Source of the DNA: Litoreibacter roseus | GTDB lineage: Bacteria > Pseudomonadota > Alphaproteobacteria > Rhodobacterales > Rhodobacteraceae | Direction of reading: 5' to 3' | Assembly: GCF_009811795.1 (NCBI RefSeq) | Contig: NZ_BLJE01000009.1 | Span: 1 to 54,614 of the forward strand | Length of the DNA: 54,614 bases | In this document: positions 1 to 8,531 of the stretch, piece by piece | How positions within the stretch are numbered: position 1 is the stretch's first letter | Layout: every line of letters begins with the position of its first letter | The notes under the pieces: model-generated | What the model saw: only the letters and a program-made list of their open reading frames with translations | The model's database searches: none | Told to the model about the DNA's origin: nothing | Program-made: the position numbers and the translations under genes

Positions 1-2
1 AA

Positions 3-767
3 CCCGAGCACGTTGCACGCTGGGCCGCTACAATCGGGCTGACGCCGGATGATTTCTGGTCTGTGCTGGCAAAGACGGTCGAAGACGGCGTGGGTGTTCC
101 GGACGCGATTGCAAGTTTGTCAGACGCGGATCGACACTTCCGTGAACTGCTGCGCGAAACTTGGCGCCGCCGCGATCCGCGCCAGCGGGTTGTAGCGATG
201 CGTGCTGTTGGCCCAGTCAAAGGGGCTAAAGCGAAACACCTCATCGCCATTGAGCGCCCGCAACCTCGCGGTTCTCTCGAAATTTTCGCCCTTCACGTCG
301 AGGACCACGATAGAGCCTGCGAAGGACAGCAGGTTCGGAATGACGAAGCCGACCCCCTTCCCTGCCCGTGTCGGTGCGACCATCATCACATGGGGAATAT
401 GGCGCGAGATGATATAGGGAGTTTTGGATTTGGGAGATCCCAGCTTGCCGCAGACAAAACCTGCCCCGGCAGCCCCAATCATGTCATTTGCCTTGAGTTC
501 GTGGCGGAGCTGCCAATGGGCCGCGCCGTAGTCATCGCGCCCCCGCGCTTTTGTCCAGTTGAAGGACAACCAGGCCAATCCGACAGCGCCCATACCGACA
601 ATACCACATGCGACGTGGAACACCTCCGGATATCGCGCCCGAAGACCGACCCCGGAGGTCCAGACCGCGAACATATCAAACTCTTCGAACCCGATTTTGA
701 GAGCGAAGGCGAGATAGATGCTTGCCGTGATGATGCCGATCGCCGCCCCGCAGAGCAGGCCGAGTGA
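3..767 (+). CDS. 5'-partial unknown protein, reading into antisense of the truncated coupling-protein gene
   Basis: An open frame enters from the left edge of the window and runs rightward with protein-like composition (PEHVARWAAT, then GLTPDDFWSVL) up to about position 130. Beyond that it is simply antisense to the coupling-protein gene on the other strand, so its C-terminal 200 residues are probably not natural. I do not recognise the N-terminal part. The simplest reading is that a real gene from outside the window was joined here to the broken end of traG by deletion or recombination. Whether the hybrid is expressed cannot be seen. Confidence 0.35.
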   Translation, partial: PEHVARWAATIGLTPDDFWSVLAKTVEDGVGVPDAIASLSDADRHFRELLRETWRRRDPRQRVVAMRAVGPVKGAKAKHLIAIERPQPRGSLEIFALHVEDHDRACEGQQVRNDEADPLPCPCRCDHHHMGNMARDDIGSFGFGRSQLAADKTCPGSPNHVICLEFVAELPMGRAVVIAPPRFCPVEGQPGQSDSAHTDNTTCDVEHLRISRPKTDPGGPDREHIKLFEPDFESEGEIDACRDDADRRPAEQAE

Positions 768-800
768 TACCGCGATCCAACCCTTCAAGGGCGCTCTCAT
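120..800 (-). pseudogene. traG: Truncated type IV coupling protein (TraG/VirD4 family)
   Basis: TraG/VirD4 proteins are inner-membrane ATPases that carry the relaxase-DNA complex to the conjugation channel. Here only 226 residues remain of a family that is usually about 550-700. Two hydrophobic segments (about residues 8-34 and 62-80) are followed by the Walker A motif PTRAGKGVG (143-151) and the family segment around HRYNPLARIAA (201-211). The frame then ends abruptly after FTEVSI, so Walker B and the rest of the ATPase are missing. I chose the ATG at 800 because AAGGGAG lies 8 nt upstream; an ATG at 833 would overlap the relaxase gene. It follows the relaxase by 13 nt, as in a mobilisation operon. 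It should be inactive, so transfer would need a coupling protein supplied from elsewhere. Confidence 0.85.
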
Positions 801-813
801 CCTTTGATCTCCC

Positions 814-2736
814 TTACAGCCCCATCTCATCATCTGCCACGATTAGCACCGGATCGGCTTCAAGCGCTCGGCCGCGCTCCATCTTGGCTGCGGTCTCCTG
901 CGCTATCGCAGTCGCTTTTTCCTGCTGCAGGGCGGAAGCCCGTTTCATATACACGGGGTCCCCCGTCTCCTCGCTGGTCAACTCGAGGAACCCCTGAGCC
1001 ACTGTGATTTGATCGACCGTGTCGGGAAGCGCGTTGGCCAGCACCGCATAGGTTCCGCACCGAAGCTCCGCGAGACGCTCTGGACCGAGGTCCTCAAGAA
1101 GAACGCTTTTGAACACATGCGCCATCGCCTCCTTCTGCTCGGCCAACAGTGCGCCGCTCCGCAATATATTCGCAAGTTCCTGCAGCGGCCGATCCGGCCC
1201 ATGATCCTCGTCCTCAATCACCCGCGGATCGTCCAAATCATCTCCCAGCTCCGTCTCGACCCCGAGCTCGCGCGCGCGTTCTTGCAACCGGTCCATGATT
1301 AAATCCACCGCCTCGAGCGCCTGAGCCCGCTGATCTGCGTTGGCCCGCATCGGATCAATGTCACCTCGGGCCAGCACGGCAGCCATGTCCCGCTCGACCC
1401 AATCCTGGGCGAGGCCGTAATTGGTGGTCCCTCCCGCTTCAATCCGCGCACATAACTCTTCCGCATCCAGACCAACTTCCGCGGCATCAGATTTCAGAAC
1501 CTCCAGAAGTTCATCTCGACCGGACATAAATGCAGCGCGCAGATAGCTGTTCCCACCCCCCGGCGGATAGGGCTCCACCAACTCGCGCCCGAACCGCGCG
1601 CGCAAGTCGGGATCCGGCACCATTTGCGAGAGGTCCCGGATCACCGGTGCAGCCTTGATCTCGAAGGCCGGGCGATCGGAGGCACCGAGTTCCTCCGCCT
1701 TGAGCCACAACGCTTCGATTGTCTTCTCCGCGTAGTCAATGGCCTCACCTACTGATCGGATCGTCTCCATGTCGATCTCTCCCGTTTGGAACTGGAAGGG
1801 GGCGCCCGTACCGAGCGTGGCCGCCGCGCGACGCATCCCGTGACCGAGATGTGTCTGATCCATATGGTCCAGCACATCCGCCAGATCCCGGTATTCCTTC
1901 GCAAAGCCAGCCACCTGCATCTTTGCGGTGGCGCGCTCCTGCGGAGACAAAGCAATCTCGCGCGGCAGCCGCGCCTCCTTCTTGGCCAGGTAAATCTCCT
2001 CGAGGCCCGGAGTCTTTTCGAAGATGCCACGCTCCAGGCGACGCGTGGCCTCCAGTGCCACACCATAGCGCTCCGCGATCTCCGCTTGCTTCTCCCGCAT
2101 CAGCTGAGGGGACATCACCCCCTCTGCCCAACAGGAAAACCAGGTCCCGTTGGTTCGTCCCCGATTGTTCAGGATGATATGCGCGTGGGTGTGCGCCCGG
2201 TCGTCATGGACCGCGAGCACGTAGTCCCAATGGTCGCCGTACGCACCGCTCTCGAAGAAATGCTCCGCCCAATCGAGCGTTATCTCGCGGACGTCATCGA
2301 CCCCAACATCCGTCGGGAATGACAAAAGCAGGTGGGAGGTGAAGCCAAGCTTGGTTGTCCCCCGCCAGGTTCCGGCCCAGCTCTCCACGATCTCGGCCCT
2401 TTGCGCCGCGGTCAGCAGCGTCCCATCCGTCAAAGGGTTCGTCATCGTCGAATAGGTATAAATTGCCTTGTCGTTCACATAAGCCAGCTGGTGACCAAGG
2501 CTTTGTCTCGTCTTGCACCCCCCCGCGCGGATCCGCTTGAACACCGCTGCCTGACTCTCCGGCAAGACGGATTTGAGAAAATTGCGCGTCGATGCCCGCC
2601 CAAGCCGTTGGCCGCTGCGCCACTGGTGCCGTCCTGCAACCCGCGCCGCAATCCGTGCTTGCTTCTGACCCCGGATCCGCTCTTCCTCCCAGAGCTTGCC
2701 AGTCACCGCATGATAGAGGGCAAGAGGCTCAGACAT
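814..2736 (-). CDS. VirD2/MobA-like relaxase
   Basis: Relaxase that would nick oriT and pilot the transferred strand. The 640-residue protein has an N-terminal nuclease region with the segment SLGHQLAYVNDKA (79-91) and a clear three-histidine metal motif, VHDDRAHTHAHIILN (176-190; H177, H182 and H184/H186), characteristic of the VirD2/MobA type. The C-terminal half is rich in charged helices and fits no domain I can name. The open frame runs further upstream, but the ATG at 2736 is preferred because it overlaps the end of the accessory gene by 8 nt, implying translational coupling, and because the sequence upstream of it reads as shadow. It is probably intact, in contrast to the truncated traG downstream. 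Confidence 0.85.
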   Translation of the reverse strand: MSEPLALYHAVTGKLWEEERIRGQKQARIAARVAGRHQWRSGQRLGRASTRNFLKSVLPESQAAVFKRIRAGGCKTRQSLGHQLAYVNDKAIYTYSTMTNPLTDGTLLTAAQRAEIVESWAGTWRGTTKLGFTSHLLLSFPTDVGVDDVREITLDWAEHFFESGAYGDHWDYVLAVHDDRAHTHAHIILNNRGRTNGTWFSCWAEGVMSPQLMREKQAEIAERYGVALEATRRLERGIFEKTPGLEEIYLAKKEARLPREIALSPQERATAKMQVAGFAKEYRDLADVLDHMDQTHLGHGMRRAAATLGTGAPFQFQTGEIDMETIRSVGEAIDYAEKTIEALWLKAEELGASDRPAFEIKAAPVIRDLSQMVPDPDLRARFGRELVEPYPPGGGNSYLRAAFMSGRDELLEVLKSDAAEVGLDAEELCARIEAGGTTNYGLAQDWVERDMAAVLARGDIDPMRANADQRAQALEAVDLIMDRLQERARELGVETELGDDLDDPRVIEDEDHGPDRPLQELANILRSGALLAEQKEAMAHVFKSVLLEDLGPERLAELRCGTYAVLANALPDTVDQITVAQGFLELTSEETGDPVYMKRASALQQEKATAIAQETAAKMERGRALEADPVLIVADDEMGL

Positions 2737-3436
2737 CCCCCGCGCTCCGATATGTGACCTCAAAAGCAGATCTTGACACAGGGGCCTCCGCGCCGTCCGA
2801 TGGAAGCGTAGAACAATCTGCATGTCCATTGATGGTCTCGTCCAGTGACGCCCCGGGGGCGGTTCTGGATACGTCTTTCGCATCCTGTGGACAATCAGGC
2901 CCCCATCCGGTTCTCCGGCGCTCGTGCGCCGTTGTCTTGAGTGCCGCCAGCTCCCTGTGCGTTTTGTCTGCCAGATCGAGAAGAGCGGCGAGTGTGGCGC
3001 GCTCTTCCGATCCGAGTTGCAGTTTTCCGCGCTGCACCGCCTTCGCCAGGACGCGCCCTGCTTCGGAGACATCCTGTGTCCGCCGCAAAAGGTCCGCAAA
3101 ATCCTGGAAACGCTCGTGCATCAGATCAAGCAGACCGCAGCGCGCCCGGACTACCGCCCGCAGCGCTGTGCTCCGGGTCGCAAATCCCCGCGCCTGCCAT
3201 TCCCGATCAAACGCAGCTATCTCTGATCCCGCCGCCCGGAAGCTCACCGCCACCGACGGGTCTCGGACCTCCTGCCCCTCGCCCTGCTCTTCCTTCGCAA
3301 TCCGCGTCACATGGCGTCGGGAGACGCCATAGGCCGCGGCCAGCACCTTGGCTGTCTCGCCTGCATGATAGCGCCGGGACAGCGCAATACGCTCCTCCAG
3401 CTTCAAGCGTTTTGGACGGCCTGCGGTCATGGACAT
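2729..3436 (-). CDS. Relaxosome accessory protein (MobC-like, HTH)
   Basis: 235 residues. The N-terminus carries a helix-turn-helix-like segment (GETAKVLAAAYGVSRRHVTRIAKEE, about 27-51 by position) followed by a basic alpha-helical region. The gene sits directly upstream of the relaxase and overlaps its start by 8 nt, the usual place for a DNA-binding accessory factor that recognises oriT and loads the relaxase. The function is inferred from position and the HTH; I do not recognise a specific named family. The ATG at 3436 is followed by a typical basic start (MSMTAGRPKRLKLEER). It is the first gene of the mob operon, so its promoter, and probably oriT, lie just to the right. Confidence 0.65.
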   Translation of the reverse strand: MSMTAGRPKRLKLEERIALSRRYHAGETAKVLAAAYGVSRRHVTRIAKEEQGEGQEVRDPSVAVSFRAAGSEIAAFDREWQARGFATRSTALRAVVRARCGLLDLMHERFQDFADLLRRTQDVSEAGRVLAKAVQRGKLQLGSEERATLAALLDLADKTHRELAALKTTAHERRRTGWGPDCPQDAKDVSRTAPGASLDETINGHADCSTLPSDGAEAPVSRSAFEVTYRSAGDV

Positions 3437-4110
3437 CGTGCCCCGCTCGGCCGCCAGCGCTGCGTTGAGAGCACATTCCGTCGCAGCACTTCCGTGCAGA
3501 TACGGGCCTTGTCCAGGATGGGTTCAATCTTGTCAGCCATGCGCGTCAGACCGCTCGGACAAAAGTTGCAAACATTTGGCATATCCTGCCAACGTCCCTC
3601 TCATTTCATCTCAAGATCTACTGCAAGGACAGTTTATGCGCAATATATCTTTTTGCGCGATATGAAACTACGCGAAACTAAGCCGACTTGCGCGAACAGT
3701 TCTACCATGGATCAGTTTCTGAGATCGCCAAGCCCTGCCCTTCCCCTTCCGGCTCGTCTCAACCCGCCCGCGCCGGAGGTTTTGGCCGAACACGCATGTG
3801 TTCGGGCGGAAGCGAAGGGGCGGCGCAATTCCTTTTCGATGGGGCGTCTGGCGAGTTCAAGGGAGGCTAGATTTGGGCACCAAATCTGTGCCGGAAAAAC
3901 CAGAAGGCGCAGCCGGAGGGTTATTCCGGATGGCCCCCTTGAGGCCGTTGGACCGCCCTGTCACGGACCATCTCTGTTCTTCTCCGGGACCGCTTGCGGT
4001 CCCGCCAACAATGACTTGAGCCGGGCCACCGGCCCAGCTCTCCGTCCCTCGCGCCAGCTTTCCCGGTAACGGAACAGGGCCGCCCGAAGGCGGCCCCTCC
4101 GCGAGGCAGG
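3437..4110. other. Gene-free region beside the mob operon; candidate oriT region
   Basis: No convincing gene. The stretch 3630-3705 is an AT-rich island with repeated GCGC-containing words (GCGCAATAT, GCGCGATAT, then CGCGAAACT and GCGCGAACA), which could be relaxosome binding sites or the promoter of the mob operon. Further right is a 9-bp perfect hairpin, CGGGACCGC/GCGGTCCCG, at 3985-4004, and a shorter GGGCC/GGCCC hairpin near 4022-4034. The location between divergently organised mobilisation and leading regions is where oriT usually lies. No nic site could be identified from sequence alone. Confidence 0.35.
4077..4096 (-). terminator. Strong hairpin with TTCG loop, likely terminator
   Basis: A perfect 8-bp stem, GGGCCGCC/GGCGGCCC, with a TTCG tetraloop on the minus strand, 15 nt after the stop of the 68-residue gene. 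The following T-tract is poor, so termination efficiency is uncertain. Confidence 0.55.
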
Positions 4111-4317
4111 TTACGCCTCGGGTTCTTTCGCGCTTGGCGGGAACATCACCAGCTCCTGGACCGCGACGGGGAAGTCAAGCTTGAGGCTGAAGAACTCCGA
4201 TCCGTCGCCGTTGCGGGTGTTGCGGAACATGGCGCCTACGCGCTGGAATCGGGTGCGTTCCTGGCCGTCGCTGTCGGTGAACTTGACGGGAACGGTTGCG
4301 ACATAGTGGTTGGTCAT
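4111..4317 (-). CDS. Small conserved plasmid protein of unknown function
   Basis: 68 residues, beginning MTNHYVATVPVKF, with an alternating hydrophobic pattern that suggests a small beta-rich domain (FTDSDGQERTRFQRVGAMF, then SEFFSLKLDFPVA). The start is well supported: AAGGAGAG lies just upstream of the ATG. I cannot assign a function; proteins of this look and size are common beside mobilisation regions on Rhodobacteraceae plasmids. It is the first gene to the right of the candidate oriT region, so it would be among the first to enter a recipient if transfer runs in that direction (inference). Confidence 0.6.
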   Translation of the reverse strand: MTNHYVATVPVKFTDSDGQERTRFQRVGAMFRNTRNGDGSEFFSLKLDFPVAVQELVMFPPSAKEPEA

Positions 4318-4844
4318 TTGGGTCTCTCCTTGTTGCGATGGGGATCACCCAGCACGGGGGCATCAGGATCGGTCGCAAGCGCAAATGCGGAGGGTCCGCG
4401 CGGTCACGCGTGGAAGCCGTCTTTGGGCTTGCCGAAGCTTCAGCGGAGGGCACGACCGGGCCGACCCCGTGCGATCCACATCAATGAGCAAGAAGGAGAG
4501 ACGCAGGTGGCCGCACGCATTGTTGCTTCGACCTGCAGCTGGATCACCGGTGGGTCGCGCCATAGACCGCTTACCCCGGTTCTGCGTCTGCACCAGATCC
4601 GCAACACCGGATCGGCTGCGCCGTCTCTGGCTACCGGCTCGAGCATCGTCCCCGCGCAGCTCAGGAGACGGTGATGTTCTGTCCAGGGGATCGACGGACC
4701 TCGAGGACCGCTCCTCGTCAGATGCCCGTGGCAAGAGAGCGCTCCTTGATCGGGTCAAGAGATGCGGCTCTCAGACTGCCTCAACGAGCGGCCTCCCTTC
4801 CGGGAGAACGACAAAAGGGCCGCCCGAAGGCGACCCTCTCGATC
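4318..4844. other. Gene-free spacer with a terminator at its right end
   Basis: No convincing coding region on either strand; long open frames here lack ribosome-binding sites and are typical of GC-rich noncoding DNA. The promoter of the 68-residue gene should lie at the left end. Apart from the hairpin at 4817-4836 I see no structure. Confidence 0.4.
4817..4836 (-). terminator. Intrinsic terminator of the SLOG-like gene
   Basis: On the minus strand an 8-bp GC stem (GGGTCGCC/GGCGGCCC, one mismatch) with a TTCG loop is followed directly by TTTT, 8 nt after the stop codon at 4845. It is nearly the same hairpin as that at 4077-4096. Confidence 0.8.
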
Positions 4845-5774
4845 TTAGTTATCCGCTGTCTTCTTTGCGGGGTCGGCGACCCGCATCACGGTAATCCCTT
4901 TTGCCTCAGCCTTCTGCCCGAGGTTCAGTGCAACCCCGTTGCCACCGAAGAGCACGACCCCTGTCGCGGCGAACTTGTCATCCAGCATCTCGTCATTGCA
5001 CTTGAAGGGAGCCGCCCGCCCATGCGCGGACCAGCGCGGATCGAAGCGCGCCTGCGGAATGCCCCGGGCCCGGGCCCAACGAGCCGCGATCATCTCGGCC
5101 CCGTGCTTGCCACCCTTGTGGCAGAGGAAGATCTCCTGGTTGCGGGTTTGCTTGATCCGCGCGCGAACCTTGTCGAGGGTCGAGAAGATGACGTCGATGT
5201 CGGTCCAGTCGGTTGCGCCGGACACAATCAAGGGCACGCCCTCGACCTTCGACTTCGCCGCTGTTTCTCGGTCGTGCTGCTCGAGGAGCTGCTTGGCTTC
5301 AAAGACTGCACCTGTCTCCTGGGCCTTCGCGCTCGCACGCGATCCCGCCGCCGGGATGAAGGCGTGGCCAGTCTCGAACTCGTAGCACTCGGCGGCTGCC
5401 TCGCTCATCACCTCGATGGCGCCGACGATCTCGCGCAAGTGCGAGAAGCGGCCCTGCGACTCTTCGAGCGCGGTCTCGGCAATCTCCGATCCGTCGTGGC
5501 TCTTCGCCAGTGCGCCGATCTTGTCGGCAGTCCGATCCAGCTCTTTGCCGATCACGATCTTCCGGCGCTGCAGGATCGTCGCGAGCCCGTGGGCCAGCGG
5601 TTCGATCTCGGTCTCGAGCCCGGTGTTCCGGAGCTGACCGAGGAGCGCCTCGAAGGTCTCGCGGATGATGCTGTCGGTCAGGATGTGATTTTCGGGGATA
5701 GGAAGGTGAGCGTCTTTCTCGGTCAGCCCGAAAAGTTCGATCGTTTCGTAGGTGTTCGCTTGGTCGTAAGCCAT
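4845..5774 (-). CDS. DUF2493 / SLOG-like (YspA cpYpsA-related) protein
   Basis: 309 residues. The C-terminal ~130 residues form a Rossmann-like unit: PLIVSGATDWTD at the first strand, a glycine-rich IFLCHKGGKHGAEMIAARWAR segment (by position about 219-240), and GVVLFGGNG near the end. This matches the SLOG-type DUF2493 family thought to bind nucleotide-derived ligands. The N-terminal ~170 residues are alpha-helical and unassigned. The start at 5774 is preferred over the much longer open frame because GGAGAA lies upstream and the preceding 600 bp do not look coding. Family members are frequent on Rhodobacteraceae plasmids; their role is not established. It has its own terminator. Confidence 0.75.
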   Translation of the reverse strand: MAYDQANTYETIELFGLTEKDAHLPIPENHILTDSIIRETFEALLGQLRNTGLETEIEPLAHGLATILQRRKIVIGKELDRTADKIGALAKSHDGSEIAETALEESQGRFSHLREIVGAIEVMSEAAAECYEFETGHAFIPAAGSRASAKAQETGAVFEAKQLLEQHDRETAAKSKVEGVPLIVSGATDWTDIDVIFSTLDKVRARIKQTRNQEIFLCHKGGKHGAEMIAARWARARGIPQARFDPRWSAHGRAAPFKCNDEMLDDKFAATGVVLFGGNGVALNLGQKAEAKGITVMRVADPAKKTADN

Positions 5775-6396
5775 GTCGGTTCTCCAGATTCTTGTCCGAC
5801 CACCACGTGAGTGTGGTGGCATGGCCGAATGTCTGGGTTCCGAATCTGCCCGGGTCAGGGACGGCGCAGCCGCCGGCTTGCCGGGCGCAAAAGTTTTCGA
5901 AGGGCGGCGGTCACAACGGGCGCGACGTTCCTCACTGCAAGTCGCTCCGCACCAGCGCCACCCTCGCCGAAAAGTTTTGCGATCCTTGAGGCGGGCTGAT
6001 TTGGGGGCCATCCGGAGGATATGCTTCCACGCTCTTGTGTGTGTGGTGTGTCGGTAGGTTTGCCCGACCCGAGCAGGCAAGCGGCGCGACCGGACGCGGG
6101 AGACGGATGAAGTAGAGGGAGCGTTTTGGCCTGCCAAAACCGACCGAAGCGCAATCCGGCGGAGCGGCCAGGAAGCGCCGCGCTCGCGAGCCGGGCAAAT
6201 CGGGATGCCGGGCGCAACGCCGCGGTGAGGCCATATGGCCGAATGCGCGACAGGCCAAGGGCCTGTTCTCCCTTGCGACACGCGAAGCCGAGTATGGGAG
6301 GCCGTCAGGCAGTCCTTGAGCGTTGAAGCCAGTGCAGAACCTTTTCGAAACTGATAGGCGGTAGAGAGCGGGAAAACCAATCTGAAAGCCAAACAC
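5775..6396. other. Gene-free GC-rich spacer with two hairpins
   Basis: No supportable gene. Two inverted repeats stand out: CCACCAC/GTGGTGG with a 6-nt loop at 5800-5819, and GTTTTGGC/GCCAAAAC with a 2-nt loop at 6123-6140. The first lies in the 5' region of the SLOG-like gene and could be an operator. The two short phrases AAAAGTTTT (near 5890 and 5970) are not part of any longer repeat. Confidence 0.4.
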
Positions 6397-6786
6397 TTGA
6401 AATATGTCCATCTCTTCGCATTCCTGGTAGTCGCCGCACCTGCCTTCGCCCAGGTTCAAATCCGGGATGCGGATACCATCGTCGTGTCTGGCACGCCCGT
6501 CCGTCTGAATGGCGTCGATGCGCCCGAGCTTGGCACCAGCGCAGGCCGCGATGCGCGCCGGTGGATGGTGAACTATCTCTCGGGGCGAACGGTCGAATGC
6601 GACCTGAACGGAGAGCGCACGCACGATCGGTGGGTCGGGGTCTGCTATGCCGATGGAGAGGATATCGGTGCAGCGTTGATTGCAGCAGGACATGCGCTGG
6701 ACTGCCGGAGGTATTCAGGTGGGCGCTATGCGCATTTGGAAACGCCAGCTGCGCGGTCGCGGCTGAGACGGGCAGGATATTGTTGA
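6397..6786 (+). CDS. Secreted staphylococcal-nuclease-like protein
   Basis: 129 residues with a short N-terminal signal peptide (KYVHLFAFLVVAAPAFA) and a compact SNase (thermonuclease) fold: the DADTIVVSGTPVRLNGVDAPEL segment by position (residues 24-45) is the OB-fold core, with the active-site-type Arg and Asp near R34/D40. AALIAAGHALDC and a conserved RYSGGRY follow. Such proteins are small DNA/RNA hydrolases, exported to the periplasm. Translation starts at a TTG (6397), with a CTG at 6382 as an alternative; no ATG is available and the ribosome-binding site is weak. It is the only clearly plus-strand gene of the backbone block apart from the acetyltransferase next to it. Confidence 0.7.
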   Translation: MKYVHLFAFLVVAAPAFAQVQIRDADTIVVSGTPVRLNGVDAPELGTSAGRDARRWMVNYLSGRTVECDLNGERTHDRWVGVCYADGEDIGAALIAAGHALDCRRYSGGRYAHLETPAARSRLRRAGYC

Positions 6787-6993
6787 TCGCCGAAGGCACT
6801 CATCGCTACGGCCGCAAAACACCGCCGATCTAGGTCCGCTGTGAGCCCAGACCTACCTAATGCCAGAGTTGAACAGCAAGGCGTGTTTGCCGTTTGGGCC
6901 GCTTCGTGTTCGCTCGTCTCATTTGGAATTCTCTGCTAAGTGTTCGGCGCATCAAGGACGCCGGGCCATTTGCGCTCGGCGCGGGTAAACAAA

Positions 6994-7458
6994 ATGATCT
7001 CACTCACCCCTGTCGTTCGCGACGATCTTGACACCTTGTTCGCTTTGCAAGTTCGTGCTGATAAGAAACAGCATGTTGCACCGAACGCGACGTCCATCGC
7101 CGAGTTTGCTTATCTTACGGGCGGCTACGTATTCTCGATCCGATCAGATGCCAAAATCGTGGGTTTGATGGGTCTTATCGATTTTCGAGAGCATGATGAA
7201 CTTGAGGACGGTGATGATCCCAATGCTGCCTTTCTCATGCGGATGATGATCGCCGACACTTTCCAAGGACAAGGAATTGGAAAAGCCGCGATGCAACTTG
7301 CTTTGGATTGGGCACGCGAGCGGGGCAATTCACGTTTTCAAACGAGTGTTGTGCCGGGCAATGATGCCGCGATGCTTTTCTATGAGGGACTTGGGCTTCG
7401 GAAGACCGGGCGGATCGTCGAAGACGAGATCGAAATGAGCATGTCACTCGTACAATGA
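6994..7458 (+). CDS. GNAT-family N-acetyltransferase
   Basis: 154 residues from the ATG at 6994 (18 codons inside the longest frame, chosen because the protein then starts at the expected MISLTPVVRDDLD strand). The acetyl-CoA motif A is clear: MRMMIADTFQGQGIGKAAM, with the QGQGIG pyrophosphate loop, followed by ALDWARERGN. The C-terminal AAMLFYEGLGLRKTG is the usual motif B. Substrate unknown. It lies 200 bp after the nuclease gene on the same strand and is probably accessory cargo. Confidence 0.85.
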   Translation: MISLTPVVRDDLDTLFALQVRADKKQHVAPNATSIAEFAYLTGGYVFSIRSDAKIVGLMGLIDFREHDELEDGDDPNAAFLMRMMIADTFQGQGIGKAAMQLALDWARERGNSRFQTSVVPGNDAAMLFYEGLGLRKTGRIVEDEIEMSMSLVQ

Positions 7459-7541
7459 TCTATTCGCCGTCAGGAACGGCAGCTTTGTCCCGACTGCCGC
7501 CATTAAGGTCACGCCCCATCAGCCCATGTGAAACAGCAAAA

Positions 7542-7565
7542 GGGAGCCACGTTTCCGCGGCTCCC
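7542..7565 (-). terminator. Intrinsic terminator after the DUF736 gene
   Basis: On the minus strand GGGAGCC...GGCTCCC (7-bp stem, 10-nt loop that can pair further) runs into TTTT. It lies 60 nt beyond the stop of the DUF736 gene. Confidence 0.8.
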
Positions 7566-7624
7566 CTCTCGGCTGGTTTGATATCCAGCCACCCTGCTCG
7601 ATATGTTGTGACCTCGGCCAGCGA

Positions 7625-8353
7625 TCAGGCGACTAGCGACAGCCCGGCGCGTTCGCCCTGCTCCCGCTCGCCATTATCCACGAACGGGATGATCGAGAAG
7701 GTCTGACCGCCACGCTGTTCCTCGTTCTGCACGGCATTCACCCGTAGATCGCCGTCGGGCGTGTTAAGCAGAAGCGAGACATACTCGTTACCGGTCCGCA
7801 CGCTCTTGGCCATCCACGCCGAGCCGACGCGGATGACTGTGCCTTTGGGCGAGCTGACCTCGATCCGGTAGTCGGGATGGGTCTGTTCGGTTTTGTAGTC
7901 GTTCTCGATCAGCATGAACTCGAGATCGAACATCATGTTGGCGATGTAGCCGGCGAAGGCGTTGTCGGCATCCATTGCCGTCAACTCGCCGGAGATCGAT
8001 CCGGATTTCATGGTGCCGTTGGAGACGAGCGGGATGATTTCGAACTGACCGTTCTGTGCCTCGCGCGCTTCCTTCGACTGAACCGCGTTGACGCGGAACG
8101 GCCCAAGGCCCACGTCGAGCTGCATCGAGAGGTAGGGATTGCCGGTGGTATTCCCCGTCTCGTTCCACGCCGTCCCGATGCGCACTTTGCGGCCCGACTT
8201 GTTGACGGCGGTCACGTCGAAGTCCGGGCTGCGCTCGGACATCTTGGGCCGGGTCTCCAGCTGGATCGCGATGTCGAACCGGCTGGAATGGATCATGCCG
8301 GTGTAGACGGCGGTTGTAGTGTCTGTGGTTTTGGTGAGCGTTCCTGCGAACAT
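7625..8353 (-). CDS. DUF736-family protein, tandem duplication
   Basis: 242 residues made of two homologous halves. Each half carries the same order of motifs: a P-D-x-x-V segment, G-x-x-x-RIG-x-AW or RVGSAW, TGN-x-Y-x-S, then (P)FRVNAVQ / DLRVNAVQ and E-x-x-x-x-G-x-x-x-IIP (first copy about 15-115, second about 125-230). DUF736 proteins are normally a single ~100-residue domain, so this is a two-domain version. Their function is unknown, but they are common on alphaproteobacterial plasmids. The start at 8353 has GAAGGAA upstream; the longer frame to 8446 is rejected. Own terminator downstream. Confidence 0.8.
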   Translation of the reverse strand: MFAGTLTKTTDTTTAVYTGMIHSSRFDIAIQLETRPKMSERSPDFDVTAVNKSGRKVRIGTAWNETGNTTGNPYLSMQLDVGLGPFRVNAVQSKEAREAQNGQFEIIPLVSNGTMKSGSISGELTAMDADNAFAGYIANMMFDLEFMLIENDYKTEQTHPDYRIEVSSPKGTVIRVGSAWMAKSVRTGNEYVSLLLNTPDGDLRVNAVQNEEQRGGQTFSIIPFVDNGEREQGERAGLSLVA

Positions 8354-8531
8354 GGGATATTCCTTCTCTGAGTTACCCGAGACCTGTCTTCCGATCAGCG
8401 CCCGGTGGTTTGCTTTTCGACCCCTCGTGGGATCACACCTTCCCAAAGCCCTCTTTCCTTTCCTGCCTGCCCATGCAGCTCACGCCGACGTCTGTTATGA
8501 CAGCGACGCAGCCTTTGGCGCGCAGCTCTCT

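Noticed and set aside
4671-5810. 379-residue plus-strand open frame
   Set aside because: Antisense to the SLOG-like gene and lacking any recognisable motif or ribosome-binding site.
5775-6392. N-terminal extension of the SLOG-like gene to 6392
   Set aside because: Arg/Pro-rich sequence without domain, far upstream of a well-supported start at 5774 with its own ribosome-binding site.
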